Shown in pieces: positions 1-8,588 of a stretch of 26,157 bases of DNA; the first letter of the stretch is position 1; each line of letters begins with the position of its first letter. The notes beneath the pieces were generated by a model, which was not told the DNA's origin, did not search any database, and worked only from the letters and a program-made list of their open reading frames with translations. The position numbers were made by a program, and so were the translations under genes. Source of the DNA: Anaerolineales bacterium (lineage in GTDB: Bacteria; Chloroflexota; Anaerolineae; Anaerolineales; E44-bin32); assembly GCA_011772595.1 (NCBI GenBank), contig WVZH01000410.1, positions 76,576-102,732 on the forward strand, written 5' to 3'.

Positions 1-48
1 ATTACGGCAGCTCGCAATTGTTACGGGTGAGAAGATTCGATCCGGTAT

Positions 49-681
49 TTAACCCGTGCCGAATTGTCGATCGCCGGCGTCTCCCAAGCCAGGTAGGATG
101 AAACCGTGCTCGTTTAGTTTTTCATCAATCGCCGCCAGGTAGATAGGGACTTCCGGGTGGTGTTGATGAAGGGCAGTGATCCCTTCCGGTGCGGCTATAA
201 GCCCCACGAATTTGATCTTGTTCACCCCCCATTGTTTGAGGATGTTCACTGTGGCGACGGCAGAGCCGCCTGTAGCTAGCATGGGATCCAGGATCAGGCA
301 GACGGAAACGGTCGGCTCGATTGGGAGCTTGTTGTAATACTCGACGGGTTGGAGGGTCTTTTCGTCCCGATATAGGCCGATGTGCCAAACCTCAGCAGAG
401 GGCATGAGCTCCCACACACCCTCGACCATTCCCAGCCCTGCACGCAGAATGGGCACCAAACCAATCTTCTCCATAAGCTCGTATCCCTGCGTTGTAATTA
501 ACGGGGTGTGGACTTTCAGGGGGTTGGTGAGCAGATCCTGCGTGGCCTCATATGTCAGCAGGGCAGAGATCTCTCGAATAAGCTCTCGAAATTTCTTGGG
601 AACGGTTTCCTGGCTCCTCAGCTTGCTCAGTTTGTGCGCAACGAGGGGATGTTTTGAAGGAAATACGTTTGGATAATCCAT
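49..681 (-). CDS. upp: Uracil phosphoribosyltransferase
   Basis: This enzyme makes UMP from uracil and PRPP in the cytoplasmic pyrimidine salvage pathway. The 210-residue protein has the usual length of the family. It carries the PRPP-binding loop [10 protein letters not shown] and the C-terminal uracil-binding segment [12 protein letters not shown], which closes the protein. The chosen start is the ATG at 681, preceded by GGGAGGAAGCT. The reading frame stays open upstream to 834, but that part lies inside the end of the phosphatase gene and is not UPRTase-like. It is the last gene of the minus-strand operon, 35 nt after the RsbU-like phosphatase gene. No hairpin terminator is visible in the 48 bases that remain downstream. 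Confidence 0.96.
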   Translation of the reverse strand: MDYPNVFPSKHPLVAHKLSKLRSQETVPKKFRELIREISALLTYEATQDLLTNPLKVHTPLITTQGYELMEKIGLVPILRAGLGMVEGVWELMPSAEVWHIGLYRDEKTLQPVEYYNKLPIEPTVSVCLILDPMLATGGSAVATVNILKQWGVNKIKFVGLIAAPEGITALHQHHPEVPIYLAAIDEKLNEHGFILPGLGDAGDRQFGTG

Positions 682-716
682 AGCTTCCTCCCAGGCGCGT
701 GGATTGGAGTGATGTT

Positions 717-3050
717 TCACCCTGCAGGGACGCGTTGTAGCACGACGGCTGTCAGATCGTCGTTGAGTTCGTGGGAACCGGAAAACATAGAAACCCTCTC
801 GGCAATGAGATCGGCAACCTCTTGGGCATGCCACTCTTGCATACCCAAGACCAAGCTCTCTAGGCGATGGAGCCCAAAGAACTCCCCACGCGTGCCCGTC
901 TCTTCGGTCACACCATCCGTATAAAAGACCAAGAGTTGACCGGGCGCAATTGTCAATTTATTGCTCTTGTAAGTAGCGGTTTCTTCAACACCCAAGACCA
1001 TCCCGTGCTCGGTAAGAAGTTGAGCGGGTGTTTCGGGTTCAAGGAGCAATGGCGGATTGTGCCCGGCATTGGCGTACGTCAGGAGTGCTGGCACGGGCTC
1101 CCACAGTGCATAGAAGGCACTGACGAACAACTCTGCCTGAGAATCGGCGAATAAAAGCTGGTTGACTCGGCTAAGGGTTTCACCAGGATCGATTCGGGTG
1201 ATCGCCACGGAGCGGATGAGGGTACGACAAAGAGCCATGTATAACGCAGCGGGGATGCCTTTGTCTGCGACATCGGCGACAACGATCCCCCAACGTGGGC
1301 CATCGGGACCGTCAGGAAGTGGGATGAAATCATAGAAATCCCCGCCCACTTCACGCGCCATCCCCCAGGTGGCTCCAATCTCCCATCCGCTGTGGAAAGG
1401 GAGCGCTTTGGGTAGGAAACTCGATTGAATATCTCGCGCCATGTCGAGTTCGCGCTCGAAAGATCGCCTGGCTGCGGCTTCGTCAATCAGCCGGGTATTC
1501 TCTAGACGCAAAGAAATCTGGTGGGCAATACCTGCAAGAAGCGAGAGCCTTCGCCCTTCCAATTCTTGACCTTCAAGCAGGAGCAACCCTAGGAGTGAGA
1601 CGCCATCGCTCAGTACGAGGGCAGTTGAATCTTCGCTCTCAAGTACCTCGGCTACAGGAGCGGGAAGTCGGATTTGGTGAGAACTCACGTCGTCAGGGAA
1701 CGGCGGTTCGATTCCCAATTCCTGGGCCGGAACGCGTAAGGAGACGACCTGATCCTGCATTTGGCGTCGCAGGCCGGCCGTCGTTCCAACTCGTAGAATG
1801 TGTTCAGTCTCTTCTGGAAGCATGAGGACAGCCCAATTTGTTCCTGTGAGCAGAATGATTAATTGAAGTACGGACTGCAGGGCGAGTTCAGAATCACCGG
1901 GTTGGGCAGCGTGCCTTGCCACTTCGAGCAACACCGTTGTAATCCAATTCTCCTCTTGTTGCTGTTCAAAATTCCTCGCCTCCAACATGGCAATCGCCAT
2001 CTGAGCTGCAAGCATTTCCGCCATGGAGATTTGTTCCGGTGGAATATTCCTGCCAATGCCGGAGTGAATATCTAACACACCGAGAATTCGATCTTCGACC
2101 TTAAATGGAACCGCCAATTCCATGAATTGATTGTTTCGCTCACCAGCGCTTCGTTCACCAGGCCGCATTTGAAGAACGTCCAGGAGCGTAACACCTTCTT
2201 TGGCGGATCGGTCGACCAGAGGTGTGGTGGGGTGGTCAGATTGCGGATCAGAGTCTTCCGTCATCGGGTTGCCCGCAAAGGCGCGCAGCTGTAGCTCCTC
2301 GTTTTGATAATCATATAGCAACACCTTATCATATTCGAAGGCCTGCAAGATTAGGGAGGCGGCTTGAAAGAGCCTCTCTGTTAGAGGTTGTAAGGAGATT
2401 AAACGCCGTGAGACTTCCTGGATGAGAACCAGTTGTAGCGTGCGATACTCGACCTCACATTTCATGCGGATAGTGGCTAATGAAGATGCCACACCGTTGG
2501 CGACAATTGATAAGAGATGGAGGTGGTTATCGTCAAATGCGTTGCTCCGACGACTCTGTACGGCGAGAACGCCGATTACCTTGTCTTCAACTTTAAGTGG
2601 AGCAAAGATCCCTGATCTTGGCAGGTCGTGTGTGAGGTTACCAGGTACGGGGGGGAGTTTCTCTTGTTGCGCCGGAAAGTCTGTGATCAGTAACGGGCTG
2701 CTTGCGCGTCTTATCCAAGCGAAGATGTCCTCGTGCTCTGGATCGAGTTCAAACTCGAGGTTAGCTTGACGATTGCCATCACGTACCAGCAGTATAGTTC
2801 GATAAGCATCCCCTTCGAATACACCTAGTTGGAAAAAGTCTGTTTCCAACACTCTAGCGGTCTCGAGGAATGCTATTTCCGCCAACTCCTCAGGATCTGC
2901 GGGAGCAGAAACAATCGCTGTGCTGACATCATGAAGCGAGGAAAGCTCTTCCCCCCAATTTGAGTAGCGTTTCAGCATGCGTGGAAGGAGGAGGAAGAGG
3001 GCAAAGGAGGCGAGCAATGCCACTGCCAGAATCCATTCACTGTTCGTCAC
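717..3050 (-). CDS. Membrane-anchored GAF-domain PP2C phosphatase, RsbU/SpoIIE type
   Basis: Phosphatases of this class dephosphorylate a STAS anti-anti-sigma factor and so start partner switching. The 777-residue protein has one N-terminal membrane helix (about 7-24). Three GAF-like sensory domains follow (about 40-195, 205-360 and 370-520), then a short linker helix and a PP2C/SpoIIE domain (about 540-777). Candidate metal ligands are visible: D571 in GGDFYD, D593 in VADVADKG, D712 in YTDGVTE and the [10 protein letters not shown] segment at 761-770. The start is a GTG at 3050 with GGAG five bases upstream; an overlapping ATG is followed at once by a stop. It lies 62 nt after the RsbW-like kinase gene and 35 nt before upp. 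The GAF ligands cannot be told from sequence. Confidence 0.9.
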   Translation of the reverse strand: MTNSEWILAVALLASFALFLLLPRMLKRYSNWGEELSSLHDVSTAIVSAPADPEELAEIAFLETARVLETDFFQLGVFEGDAYRTILLVRDGNRQANLEFELDPEHEDIFAWIRRASSPLLITDFPAQQEKLPPVPGNLTHDLPRSGIFAPLKVEDKVIGVLAVQSRRSNAFDDNHLHLLSIVANGVASSLATIRMKCEVEYRTLQLVLIQEVSRRLISLQPLTERLFQAASLILQAFEYDKVLLYDYQNEELQLRAFAGNPMTEDSDPQSDHPTTPLVDRSAKEGVTLLDVLQMRPGERSAGERNNQFMELAVPFKVEDRILGVLDIHSGIGRNIPPEQISMAEMLAAQMAIAMLEARNFEQQQEENWITTVLLEVARHAAQPGDSELALQSVLQLIILLTGTNWAVLMLPEETEHILRVGTTAGLRRQMQDQVVSLRVPAQELGIEPPFPDDVSSHQIRLPAPVAEVLESEDSTALVLSDGVSLLGLLLLEGQELEGRRLSLLAGIAHQISLRLENTRLIDEAAARRSFERELDMARDIQSSFLPKALPFHSGWEIGATWGMAREVGGDFYDFIPLPDGPDGPRWGIVVADVADKGIPAALYMALCRTLIRSVAITRIDPGETLSRVNQLLFADSQAELFVSAFYALWEPVPALLTYANAGHNPPLLLEPETPAQLLTEHGMVLGVEETATYKSNKLTIAPGQLLVFYTDGVTEETGTRGEFFGLHRLESLVLGMQEWHAQEVADLIAERVSMFSGSHELNDDLTAVVLQRVPAG

Positions 3051-3112
3051 ATGATCTCCAGGGGTCTGAGACAGGGGCGAAAGTGTTGAACGATGAGCGA
3101 ATCCACGCCTGG

Positions 3113-3535
3113 TCAGGTCACGCTAACATTGCAGGATTTATATAGTTTGAGGTGGTTGTGATCACCACGCCGATGATATTCGACTTTGTCCATAACCTTG
3201 TGGATAATGCGTAAGCCCAGGCCTCCGATCGGTGGGTCATCAGGATGCGTTGAATCGATATTGGGTTCCTGAGCAACATTGAATGGTGGCGCGTTATCTA
3301 CCAATTCAATCATTAACTTGCCCGGCTTAGCATGGATAATGGCTTCAATTATCCCCGAGTTTTCCATGCCGTAGCCGTGCTTAATAATGTTTTCACATGC
3401 CTCACCGACAGCCAATTGACAAGCGTAACTCAGTCGATCATCGAAACCTGCAACTTGGGCGCATTCGTCTACCACTTGGCCGATACGCTCGATCTGATCG
3501 AGTCGGCTGGACACGGATATACAGCGGGTAGACAT
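3113..3535 (-). CDS. RsbW/SpoIIAB-like anti-sigma factor serine kinase
   Basis: This is a 140-residue GHKL-fold ATPase of the HATPase_c_2 family. Such proteins hold a sigma factor or other target and phosphorylate a STAS antagonist. The N box is seen as LAVGEACENIIKHGYG (E45, N49), the G1 box as VDNAPPF (D80) and the G2 box as GGLGLRII (about 104-111). The start is the ATG at 3535, 7 nt after the stop of the STAS gene. The open frame reaches 3613, but that stretch overlaps the STAS gene and lacks family character. No strong ribosome binding site precedes the ATG, so translational coupling to the STAS gene is likely. No sigma factor gene is in the window, so its target is unknown. Confidence 0.9.
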   Translation of the reverse strand: MSTRCISVSSRLDQIERIGQVVDECAQVAGFDDRLSYACQLAVGEACENIIKHGYGMENSGIIEAIIHAKPGKLMIELVDNAPPFNVAQEPNIDSTHPDDPPIGGLGLRIIHKVMDKVEYHRRGDHNHLKLYKSCNVSVT

Positions 3536-3542
3536 TTTTGTG

Positions 3543-3875
3543 TCAGAATGCACCGATTGCGGCCTCACGATCAGGGTAGGTTTTAAAGAGCACGTCGAGA
3601 CCTGCAATATCAAGTGTATCGGTTACGCGTTGAGAAGGTTGGGCGATGACCAGGTCGCCCCCTGAACCTTGCACAGTTTTACGTGCAGTAACCAGGACTC
3701 TAAGAGCGGCCGAGGCGAGGAACTCAACTTCGGCCATATCGACAATGATCCTGGTCTTGCCGGCTTCGATCAGGCCCTTCAGCTGATTTTCGAATTCACC
3801 TGCGGTAGCTGAATCGACGCGTCCTGATACGGTGACAACGGTTACTCGTTTGTATTCTTTGGTTTCGATTTCCAC
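3543..3875 (-). CDS. STAS-domain anti-anti-sigma factor (RsbV/SpoIIAA-like)
   Basis: Single STAS domain of 110 residues, the expected partner of the adjacent RsbW-like kinase and RsbU-like phosphatase. The core motif FLASAALRVLV aligns with the family pattern F-x-D-S-[ST]-G-L. The Ser at residue 55 falls on the usual phosphoacceptor position, while the flanking Asp and Gly are both Ala. The start is taken as the GTG at 3875 because AGGAGG lies five bases before it. An in-frame ATG at 3899 would give 118 residues and overlap the preceding gene's stop as ATGA, but it has no ribosome binding site. The gene lies between the polyprenyl synthase and kinase genes. Confidence 0.88.
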   Translation of the reverse strand: MEIETKEYKRVTVVTVSGRVDSATAGEFENQLKGLIEAGKTRIIVDMAEVEFLASAALRVLVTARKTVQGSGGDLVIAQPSQRVTDTLDIAGLDVLFKTYPDREAAIGAF

Positions 3876-3895
3876 GACATCCTCCTGGAGGGTTC

Positions 3896-4867
3896 TCATA
3901 TGGTGCGATTGATGATGTAGGATGAAAGCTCATATAGCGCTTCTCGCTCCTGGTTGGCGGGCATCTTTTCGAGAAGGGCTTCAGCAGAGGAAACGTATCC
4001 TCTTGCCTGCTCGAGAGTTTGTTCAATTGCTCCAGACGTACGAATGGTTTCTATAAGTTCTTCGAGTGCATCATCCGTCAGGCTGTGATTCTTTAATGCC
4101 TCAACGACAGCTCCTGAATTCGGAATGGAGGAAAGATAACGCAAAGTTGGCAATGTGATCAGACCTTGTCTTAGATCATTGGCGACAGGTTTGCCGAGAC
4201 TCTCTTGATCGCTCGTGAAATCCAAGACGTCGTCGATGATTTGAAATGCAATTCCGATGTTATAGCCGAATGCCTTTATCTTCGTAAGGGTCTCCTTATC
4301 GCATGCGCCTAAAATGGCTACGCCTTCCGTCGCCACCTCAAATAGTGAAGCCGTCTTGGCATAGATTCTATTGAAATAATCTCTGTTGAGATCGCTGGTG
4401 GTTGAACCAAACAATTGAGAGATCTCGCCGTTCACGATGGTCATCAAAGTGCGGGCAAAAATCTCCATTAGCGCTTTTTCGCCAATCGCAGCAGCCAGAT
4501 GCGCAGCGCGGGCGAATATATAATCACCCGTGAGAACGGTTGCGCCTGGGCTCCATTGAGCATTAAGTGTTGGCATGCCGCGGCGCATCATGGATCCGTC
4601 GATGAGATCGTCGTGCACCAGTGTGGCAGTGTGCAGCATCTCGACAGAGGCAGCCAAAGTGATTGTATGATCGGGATCGGTACCGAGCATGCCCCCTGTA
4701 AGCAGGACGAGGGTTGGGCGGATACGTTTCCCCCCGGAGGAAAGAAGGTGGTCAATGGCTGCAATCAAGCGGGGATCGTGCTCGTCAGGACTAATCCGCA
4801 TCCTCGCTTCGACTTGTGAGAGTTGAGGTCGAACGAGATCAAAGAAAGTAGCGGTTGTCGTTTCCAT
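3896..4867 (-). CDS. Long-chain polyprenyl diphosphate synthase (trans-type)
   Basis: Class I isoprenyl transferase of 323 residues that extends an allylic diphosphate with isopentenyl diphosphate, probably for quinone side chains. The first aspartate-rich motif is HDDLID (D86, D87, D90) with the downstream MMRRG loop. The second is IIDDVLD (D212, D213, D216). GGKRIRP near residue 45 is the diphosphate-binding start of the fold. The residues just before the first motif are small (TATLVH), which fits a long product but does not fix its length. The ATG at 4867 is preferred; a TTG at 4879 is also in frame. The start overlaps the 3' end of tatD by 29 nt. The name ispB or hepT cannot be settled from sequence. 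Confidence 0.9.
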   Translation of the reverse strand: METTTATFFDLVRPQLSQVEARMRISPDEHDPRLIAAIDHLLSSGGKRIRPTLVLLTGGMLGTDPDHTITLAASVEMLHTATLVHDDLIDGSMMRRGMPTLNAQWSPGATVLTGDYIFARAAHLAAAIGEKALMEIFARTLMTIVNGEISQLFGSTTSDLNRDYFNRIYAKTASLFEVATEGVAILGACDKETLTKIKAFGYNIGIAFQIIDDVLDFTSDQESLGKPVANDLRQGLITLPTLRYLSSIPNSGAVVEALKNHSLTDDALEELIETIRTSGAIEQTLEQARGYVSSAEALLEKMPANQEREALYELSSYIINRTI

Positions 4868-5669
4868 GGTTCCAACCAAAGAGGTTCGAGGCGTTTTGCC
4901 AAGTTGCTTTGGCAGCCTTGCTGGTACTCACTCCCATGACCTTCGCGAAGCCTTCGGCGACCAACTTCACATGCGCAGGCTCGTTTCGCATATTTCGAAA
5001 GGGGTGGGGCGTGAGATAGGGTGCATCGGTTTCCAAGAGCATCCGTTCGATCGGGATTTGGGCGATGATCTGTTGCCATGCATTTGTGTTGGGATAGGTA
5101 ATAGGACCAGCTACACCAAGGTAGAATCCAGCTTCTGTGGTGAGTCTAGCAGCCTCAGGATCTGCAGAAAAGGCGTGCAAAACGCCGGCTTTACCCACCA
5201 AGTTTGCAGGTAGGTTCTGAGACCATTGAAGTAGCCTGACGACGACGTCGTCTGTCGCCTGACGATTGTGGATCACGACGGGTAAGCCTAGATCTGCGGC
5301 CAATTCCAGTTGAGCTTGAAAGGCAGTCTTTTGCTGGGAAGGGGTTGAAAGATTGCGGTAAAAATCTAAGCCGATCTCCCCGATGGCCACAACATGTGAA
5401 GACAGAGCCAAGTTGCGAAGCTCGGTCGCGACAGATGGATCCCATGTCGAGGCGTTATGTGGGTGGACTCCTACCGCAGCGAATACTTCGGGATAGCGCT
5501 CTGCCAGTTTGATCGCCTGATGACTGCTGAGTAAGTCGAGAGCTGGTACGAGCAGCCGAGTAACTCCGGTCGCGCGTGCGCGCTCAACGACTTCTTCACA
5601 ATCCTTCGCGAAGGCAGGCAGCATGAGATGGCAGTGGGTATCAGCAAGGTCTAATGGTTCAGCTTTCAT
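4839..5669 (-). CDS. tatD: TatD family metal-dependent deoxyribonuclease
   Basis: TIM-barrel metal hydrolase of 276 residues in the TatD/YcfH family, linked to 3'-5' exonuclease activity and DNA repair. Metal ligands seen are H12 and H14 in DTHCHL, E98 in [10 protein letters not shown]134 in VIHNRQ, H165 in VLHAFS and D215 in LLETDAPYL. The ATG at 5669 overlaps the stop of the phosphohexomutase gene as ATGA, so the two are translationally coupled. The 3' end overlaps the polyprenyl synthase start. The C-terminus is about ten residues longer than the common 255-265, which is not unusual. Confidence 0.93.
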   Translation of the reverse strand: MKAEPLDLADTHCHLMLPAFAKDCEEVVERARATGVTRLLVPALDLLSSHQAIKLAERYPEVFAAVGVHPHNASTWDPSVATELRNLALSSHVVAIGEIGLDFYRNLSTPSQQKTAFQAQLELAADLGLPVVIHNRQATDDVVVRLLQWSQNLPANLVGKAGVLHAFSADPEAARLTTEAGFYLGVAGPITYPNTNAWQQIIAQIPIERMLLETDAPYLTPHPFRNMRNEPAHVKLVAEGFAKVMGVSTSKAAKATWQNASNLFGWNHGNDNRYFL

Positions 5670-7093
5670 TCAATCCCTACGATGCGAAGCCCTTCATGGA
5701 GGATTGGATCCACCCGTCCAGGTTCTGTCGTTTCACAATACACGCGCACGATAGGTTCCGTACCGGAAAAGCGTATCAGGAGCCAACTACCATCCTCCAA
5801 CTCGTACTTATATCCATCAAATGTATTGATACGATTCACTTTCAGATTAGCAATCATCTCAGGTTTGGCTTGTTTGACACGCGCTTCTATGGATGCGCGT
5901 TCGTCGCTGGGAAGTGGGGAGTCGATCCTTTTATAGTAGTGCGGGCCAATCTTTTCGAAGAGAAGATTAATAATCTGTGAAGGTTTGCGATCGAGACGCA
6001 CCATCATGTCCACCAAATATAGACCTGCGAGAATGCCGTCGCGTTCCGGAACGTGGCCTCGAAAAGCGTAACCGCCTGACTCCTCGCCGCCAATGAGAGC
6101 GTCCACCTCGAGCATCTTTGGCGCGACGTACTTGAAGCCGACCCCTGTCTCGTAAACCGGCACATCGTAGATCTCCCCCAGTTTATTGAGCATTGAGGTT
6201 GTGGAAAGCGTCTTTACGATCGGGCCACGCTCGCCGAGTACCTCAAGCATGTAGTATGTCAATAGAGCATACACCCTTAACTGATCAACAAACAAGCCTT
6301 TTTCGTCACCCATGCCCACACGATCTGCATCTCCATCGGTGGTGATTAATATATCAGCTCCGTGTTCTATTGTAGCTGACAACCCCACATCGACGTTCGG
6401 TGGGATGGGTTCAGGGCGGATCATATCTGGGAAGAGAGGATTTCGCTCGTGGTGAATTTCGATCACTCGCGTTGAACCTCCGCCGAGCAGCCTCGTGAAC
6501 CATCCACTTCCGCTCCCCCACATCGGGTCTACGAGGATGGTTAATCCAGCTTCTCGTAAAGGTTCCAGGTCGACCAAGCTTTCGATCTGCCGGATGTAGG
6601 CTGGTGCAGGGTCGAAGCGTTCAATCAGCCCTTTTTCGATCCCTTCGTCCAATGGCAGGTGAGGGATGTCCTCATCCGTCGCAGGAATTTCATTCTCAAT
6701 CTGGCGCAATCTTTCCGGGTCGAGTGCGCCTCCGTTCCGGTCGCGAACTTTAAACCCGTTGTCGCTGGCGGGATTGTGAGATGCCGTGATGTTGATCGCT
6801 CCAGCCGCACCTCGATCAACAACCGCGTAGGAGATCGTTGGTGTGGGAGTGGAACCGTCTGTGAGCAGCACGTTAAATCCCCGAGCAGCGAGGACTTCCG
6901 CTGAAGTTGCCGCGAAACTCTCGGAGCCGAAGCGTCGATCGTAGCCTACAACGACTGGCTTGTCAGTTCCTTCAACCTCAGTCAAATACCTAGCAAAGCC
7001 TTCGGTACAGCGGCGGACTGCGGAAAATGTGTAATCGTCGGCTATGCGCCCCCGCCAACCATCTGTCCCGAACTTGATTGGTTTTAAGGCCAT
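5666..7093 (-). CDS. Phosphoglucomutase/phosphomannomutase family protein
   Basis: Alpha-D-phosphohexomutase of 475 residues that interconverts hexose 1- and 6-phosphates. All four signature loops are present: the phosphoserine loop [11 protein letters not shown] (S105), the Mg2+ loop [10 protein letters not shown] (D253, D255, D257), the sugar-binding loop [12 protein letters not shown] (336-346) and the phosphate-binding loop [10 protein letters not shown] (441-450). The start ATG at 7093 follows GGGAGG by four bases. Substrate choice (glucose, mannose or glucosamine phosphates) cannot be read from these motifs. It is the first gene of the seven-gene minus-strand operon and has a long leader with several inverted repeats. 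Confidence 0.93.
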   Translation of the reverse strand: MALKPIKFGTDGWRGRIADDYTFSAVRRCTEGFARYLTEVEGTDKPVVVGYDRRFGSESFAATSAEVLAARGFNVLLTDGSTPTPTISYAVVDRGAAGAINITASHNPASDNGFKVRDRNGGALDPERLRQIENEIPATDEDIPHLPLDEGIEKGLIERFDPAPAYIRQIESLVDLEPLREAGLTILVDPMWGSGSGWFTRLLGGGSTRVIEIHHERNPLFPDMIRPEPIPPNVDVGLSATIEHGADILITTDGDADRVGMGDEKGLFVDQLRVYALLTYYMLEVLGERGPIVKTLSTTSMLNKLGEIYDVPVYETGVGFKYVAPKMLEVDALIGGEESGGYAFRGHVPERDGILAGLYLVDMMVRLDRKPSQIINLLFEKIGPHYYKRIDSPLPSDERASIEARVKQAKPEMIANLKVNRINTFDGYKYELEDGSWLLIRFSGTEPIVRVYCETTEPGRVDPILHEGLRIVGIE

Positions 7094-7103
7094 TCAGCCT
7101 CCC

Positions 7104-7118
7104 GATCGTGAACCGATC
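7104..7118 (-). promoter_or_regulatory. Hairpin next to the phosphohexomutase ribosome binding site
   Basis: A perfect 5-bp inverted repeat (GATCG/CGATC, 5-base loop) sits directly upstream of the GGGAGG ribosome binding site in the transcript. It is the last of several short hairpins in the roughly 165-nt leader. Control of translation is possible but unproven. Confidence 0.3.
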
Positions 7119-7136
7119 ATGTCTTTACAACAATCG

Positions 7137-7160
7137 GGCCAGGCGATGACCGACCTGGCC
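7137..7160. repeat. 7-bp inverted repeat in the phosphohexomutase leader
   Basis: GGCCAGG at 7137-7143 is exactly complementary to CCTGGCC at 7154-7160, with a 10-base loop. It lies inside the untranslated leader and has no T-tract, so it is not a standard terminator. It could be an RNA structural element or a protein-binding site. Confidence 0.45.
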
Positions 7161-7203
7161 GAAGAGAGCCGGGGCGGGTTACTATCCTTCACTGTACCGG
7201 CGT

Positions 7204-7216
7204 GGAATTGAATTCC
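7204..7216. repeat. Palindrome GGAATTGAATTCC
   Basis: A perfect 6+1+6 palindrome in the divergent intergenic region, downstream of the predicted phosphohexomutase transcription start. It could be an operator for a dimeric regulator or a leader hairpin. The sequence alone cannot decide. Confidence 0.35.
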
Positions 7217-7264
7217 CTGACTGGCTGCATGTATGCCAGCAAGAACCTACCCCGAATCGTAGGA

Positions 7265-7293
7265 ATTATACCTTGAAAGGGAGATCGTTACCA
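7265..7293 (-). promoter_or_regulatory. Candidate promoter for the phosphohexomutase-to-upp operon
   Basis: A perfect TATAAT (7270 down to 7265) lies on the minus strand. The hexamer 17 bp upstream, TGGTAA, is a poor -35. Transcription would start near 7258 and leave a leader of about 165 nt. It lies back to back with the rpsF promoter candidate. Confidence 0.45.
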
Positions 7294-7300
7294 GACAAGG

Positions 7301-7329
7301 TTGATAATTCGTTCTTCCCGTGATAAACT
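7301..7329 (+). promoter_or_regulatory. Candidate promoter for rpsF-ssb-rpsR
   Basis: TTGATA (7301-7306) is followed after 17 bp by TAAACT (7324-7329), with a TGn extension just before it. The -35 matches the consensus at 5 of 6 positions and the -10 at 4 of 6. Transcription would start near 7336, about 90 nt before the rpsF ATG. Confidence 0.4.
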
Positions 7330-7427
7330 TCTTTCCGTTGCCGCGCTACTTTCATGGCGTGCTTTCCGCTCCCGAACCACGTCGCCTGATGATGGTTCGG
7401 GGGCAATCCCGAGGAAAGGAGACCCCA

Positions 7428-7718
7428 ATGCGCAACTACGAATTGGCGTATATTGCCCATCCAGAGCTTGATGACGAAGCCTTGGCCGCGCTCGAAGAAA
7501 AAGTCAGTGGGTGGATTGAGGCTGCGGGTGGTAAGCTTGGGAAGATCGATCGATGGGGAAAACGCCGTCTGGCATATCCAATCAGCAAGCAAACAGACGG
7601 ATATTATTTCATTATGAACTTGGAGATGCCGCCACAAGCTGGTACTGTTGTGGAACGTGATATCCGTCTGAATGAACAAATACTTCGTTATATGATCACG
7701 CACCAAGAGGACGCCTGA
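7428..7718 (+). CDS. rpsF: 30S ribosomal protein S6 (bS6)
   Basis: Small-subunit protein that pairs with S18 on the 30S platform. The 96-residue protein starts MRNYELAYI, matching the family's N-terminal beta strand, and contains WGKRRLAYPI and a YYFIMNLEM strand. The start ATG at 7428 follows GAGGAAAGGAG. The frame is open from 7320, but the extra residues are not S6-like and are left out. The order rpsF-ssb-rpsR is the widespread bacterial arrangement. Confidence 0.96.
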   Translation: MRNYELAYIAHPELDDEALAALEEKVSGWIEAAGGKLGKIDRWGKRRLAYPISKQTDGYYFIMNLEMPPQAGTVVERDIRLNEQILRYMITHQEDA

Positions 7719-7761
7719 CGTCTAAAACCGTGGACGCGGCGAGTTGGGAAAGGAGGCTCTA

Positions 7762-8157
7762 ATGAGCCGTGGCTTAAACAAGGTGATGATCATCGGTCAC
7801 TTGGGGCGCGACCCAGAGATGCGCTATACACCATCCGGTCGCCCTGTCACCACCTTCAGCGTGGCCACCAACCGTTCTTGGACCTCCTCGAATGGCGAAA
7901 GACATGAAGAAACGGAGTGGTTCAACATCGTGTCTTGGGGATCCCTGGCGGAAATTTGTAATCAATATCTACGCAAGGGACAGCAGGTGTATATAGAAGG
8001 GCGGTTACAAACACGACGATGGGAAGACAATGAAGGCAACAAACACTTCACCACGGAATTGGTTGCCAAAGAGATGATCATGCTGGGTGACCGACGGGAG
8101 ATCTCGGGAGATTCGCATGTTGACAGAGTTGTGGAGGACGAAGAATTTCCTTTTTAG
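7762..8157 (+). CDS. ssb: Single-stranded DNA-binding protein
   Basis: OB-fold protein of 131 residues that coats single-stranded DNA during replication and repair. It begins [19 protein letters not shown], the standard SSB opening. The fold ends near residue 105, followed by a very short linker and the acidic tip DEEFPF, which recruits partner enzymes. The ATG at 7762 has a perfect AGGAGG five bases upstream; an in-frame TTG at 7744 is less likely. It lies 43 nt after rpsF. The tail linker, about 20 residues, is shorter than in many SSBs. Confidence 0.96.
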   Translation: MSRGLNKVMIIGHLGRDPEMRYTPSGRPVTTFSVATNRSWTSSNGERHEETEWFNIVSWGSLAEICNQYLRKGQQVYIEGRLQTRRWEDNEGNKHFTTELVAKEMIMLGDRREISGDSHVDRVVEDEEFPF

Positions 8158-8213
8158 ACGCTATGAAATATATCTAGATGCATCTGATACCGAACAGTTA
8201 AGGAGAATAAACA

Positions 8214-8507
8214 TTGGCCGAGGATCAAAACAATATTTCGAGTGAGGGATCACGACGCACGGGCGGTCCGCCTGGCAGGCGTCGGTATTCGCGCAGGCCG
8301 CGGGTCTGTCAATTTTGCGCTGAGAAGGCGACTTCAATCGATTACAAACAGGCCGATATGCTTAAACGCTATGTGACCGATCAAGGAAAAATTCGCTCGA
8401 GACGTGAAACGGGGACATGTGCGAAGCACCAGCGCATGATGTCGAAAGCAGTCAAACGAGCGAGGCACATGGCATTGCTTCCATTTGCCGCAGAACGATT
8501 CCGTTAG
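8214..8507 (+). CDS. rpsR: 30S ribosomal protein S18 (bS18)
   Basis: Partner of S6 in the 30S platform, 97 residues. The core shows [37 protein letters not shown] and a C-terminal [11 protein letters not shown] helix. CQFC together with the later TCAKH segment suggests the zinc-binding form of S18. The start is TTG at 8214 with GGAG about eight bases upstream; no ATG or GTG is available before the conserved core. The first 20 residues are low-complexity and basic, longer than in many S18 proteins. Confidence 0.95.
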   Translation: MAEDQNNISSEGSRRTGGPPGRRRYSRRPRVCQFCAEKATSIDYKQADMLKRYVTDQGKIRSRRETGTCAKHQRMMSKAVKRARHMALLPFAAERFR

Positions 8508-8522
8508 AACATCGCAGTGTTT

Positions 8523-8574
8523 CGATTCCCCGTAAGATGCTATGGAGCTTGAACCCATCCAGTACGGGGAATCG
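8523..8574 (+). promoter_or_regulatory. 12-bp perfect inverted repeat before the PpiC-type gene
   Basis: CGATTCCCCGTA (8523-8534) is exactly complementary to TACGGGGAATCG (8563-8574), with a 28-base loop. It fills most of the 81-nt gap after rpsR. Its right arm ends at the first G of the GAGGAG ribosome binding site (8574-8579). No T-run follows, so it is more likely an mRNA hairpin or protein site than a terminator. Confidence 0.6.
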
Positions 8575-8588
8575 AGGAGCATCCATCG

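Noticed and set aside
49..834. Longer upp protein of 261 residues
   Set aside because: The first 51 residues overlap the phosphatase gene and are not UPRTase-like; the ATG at 681 has a strong ribosome binding site.
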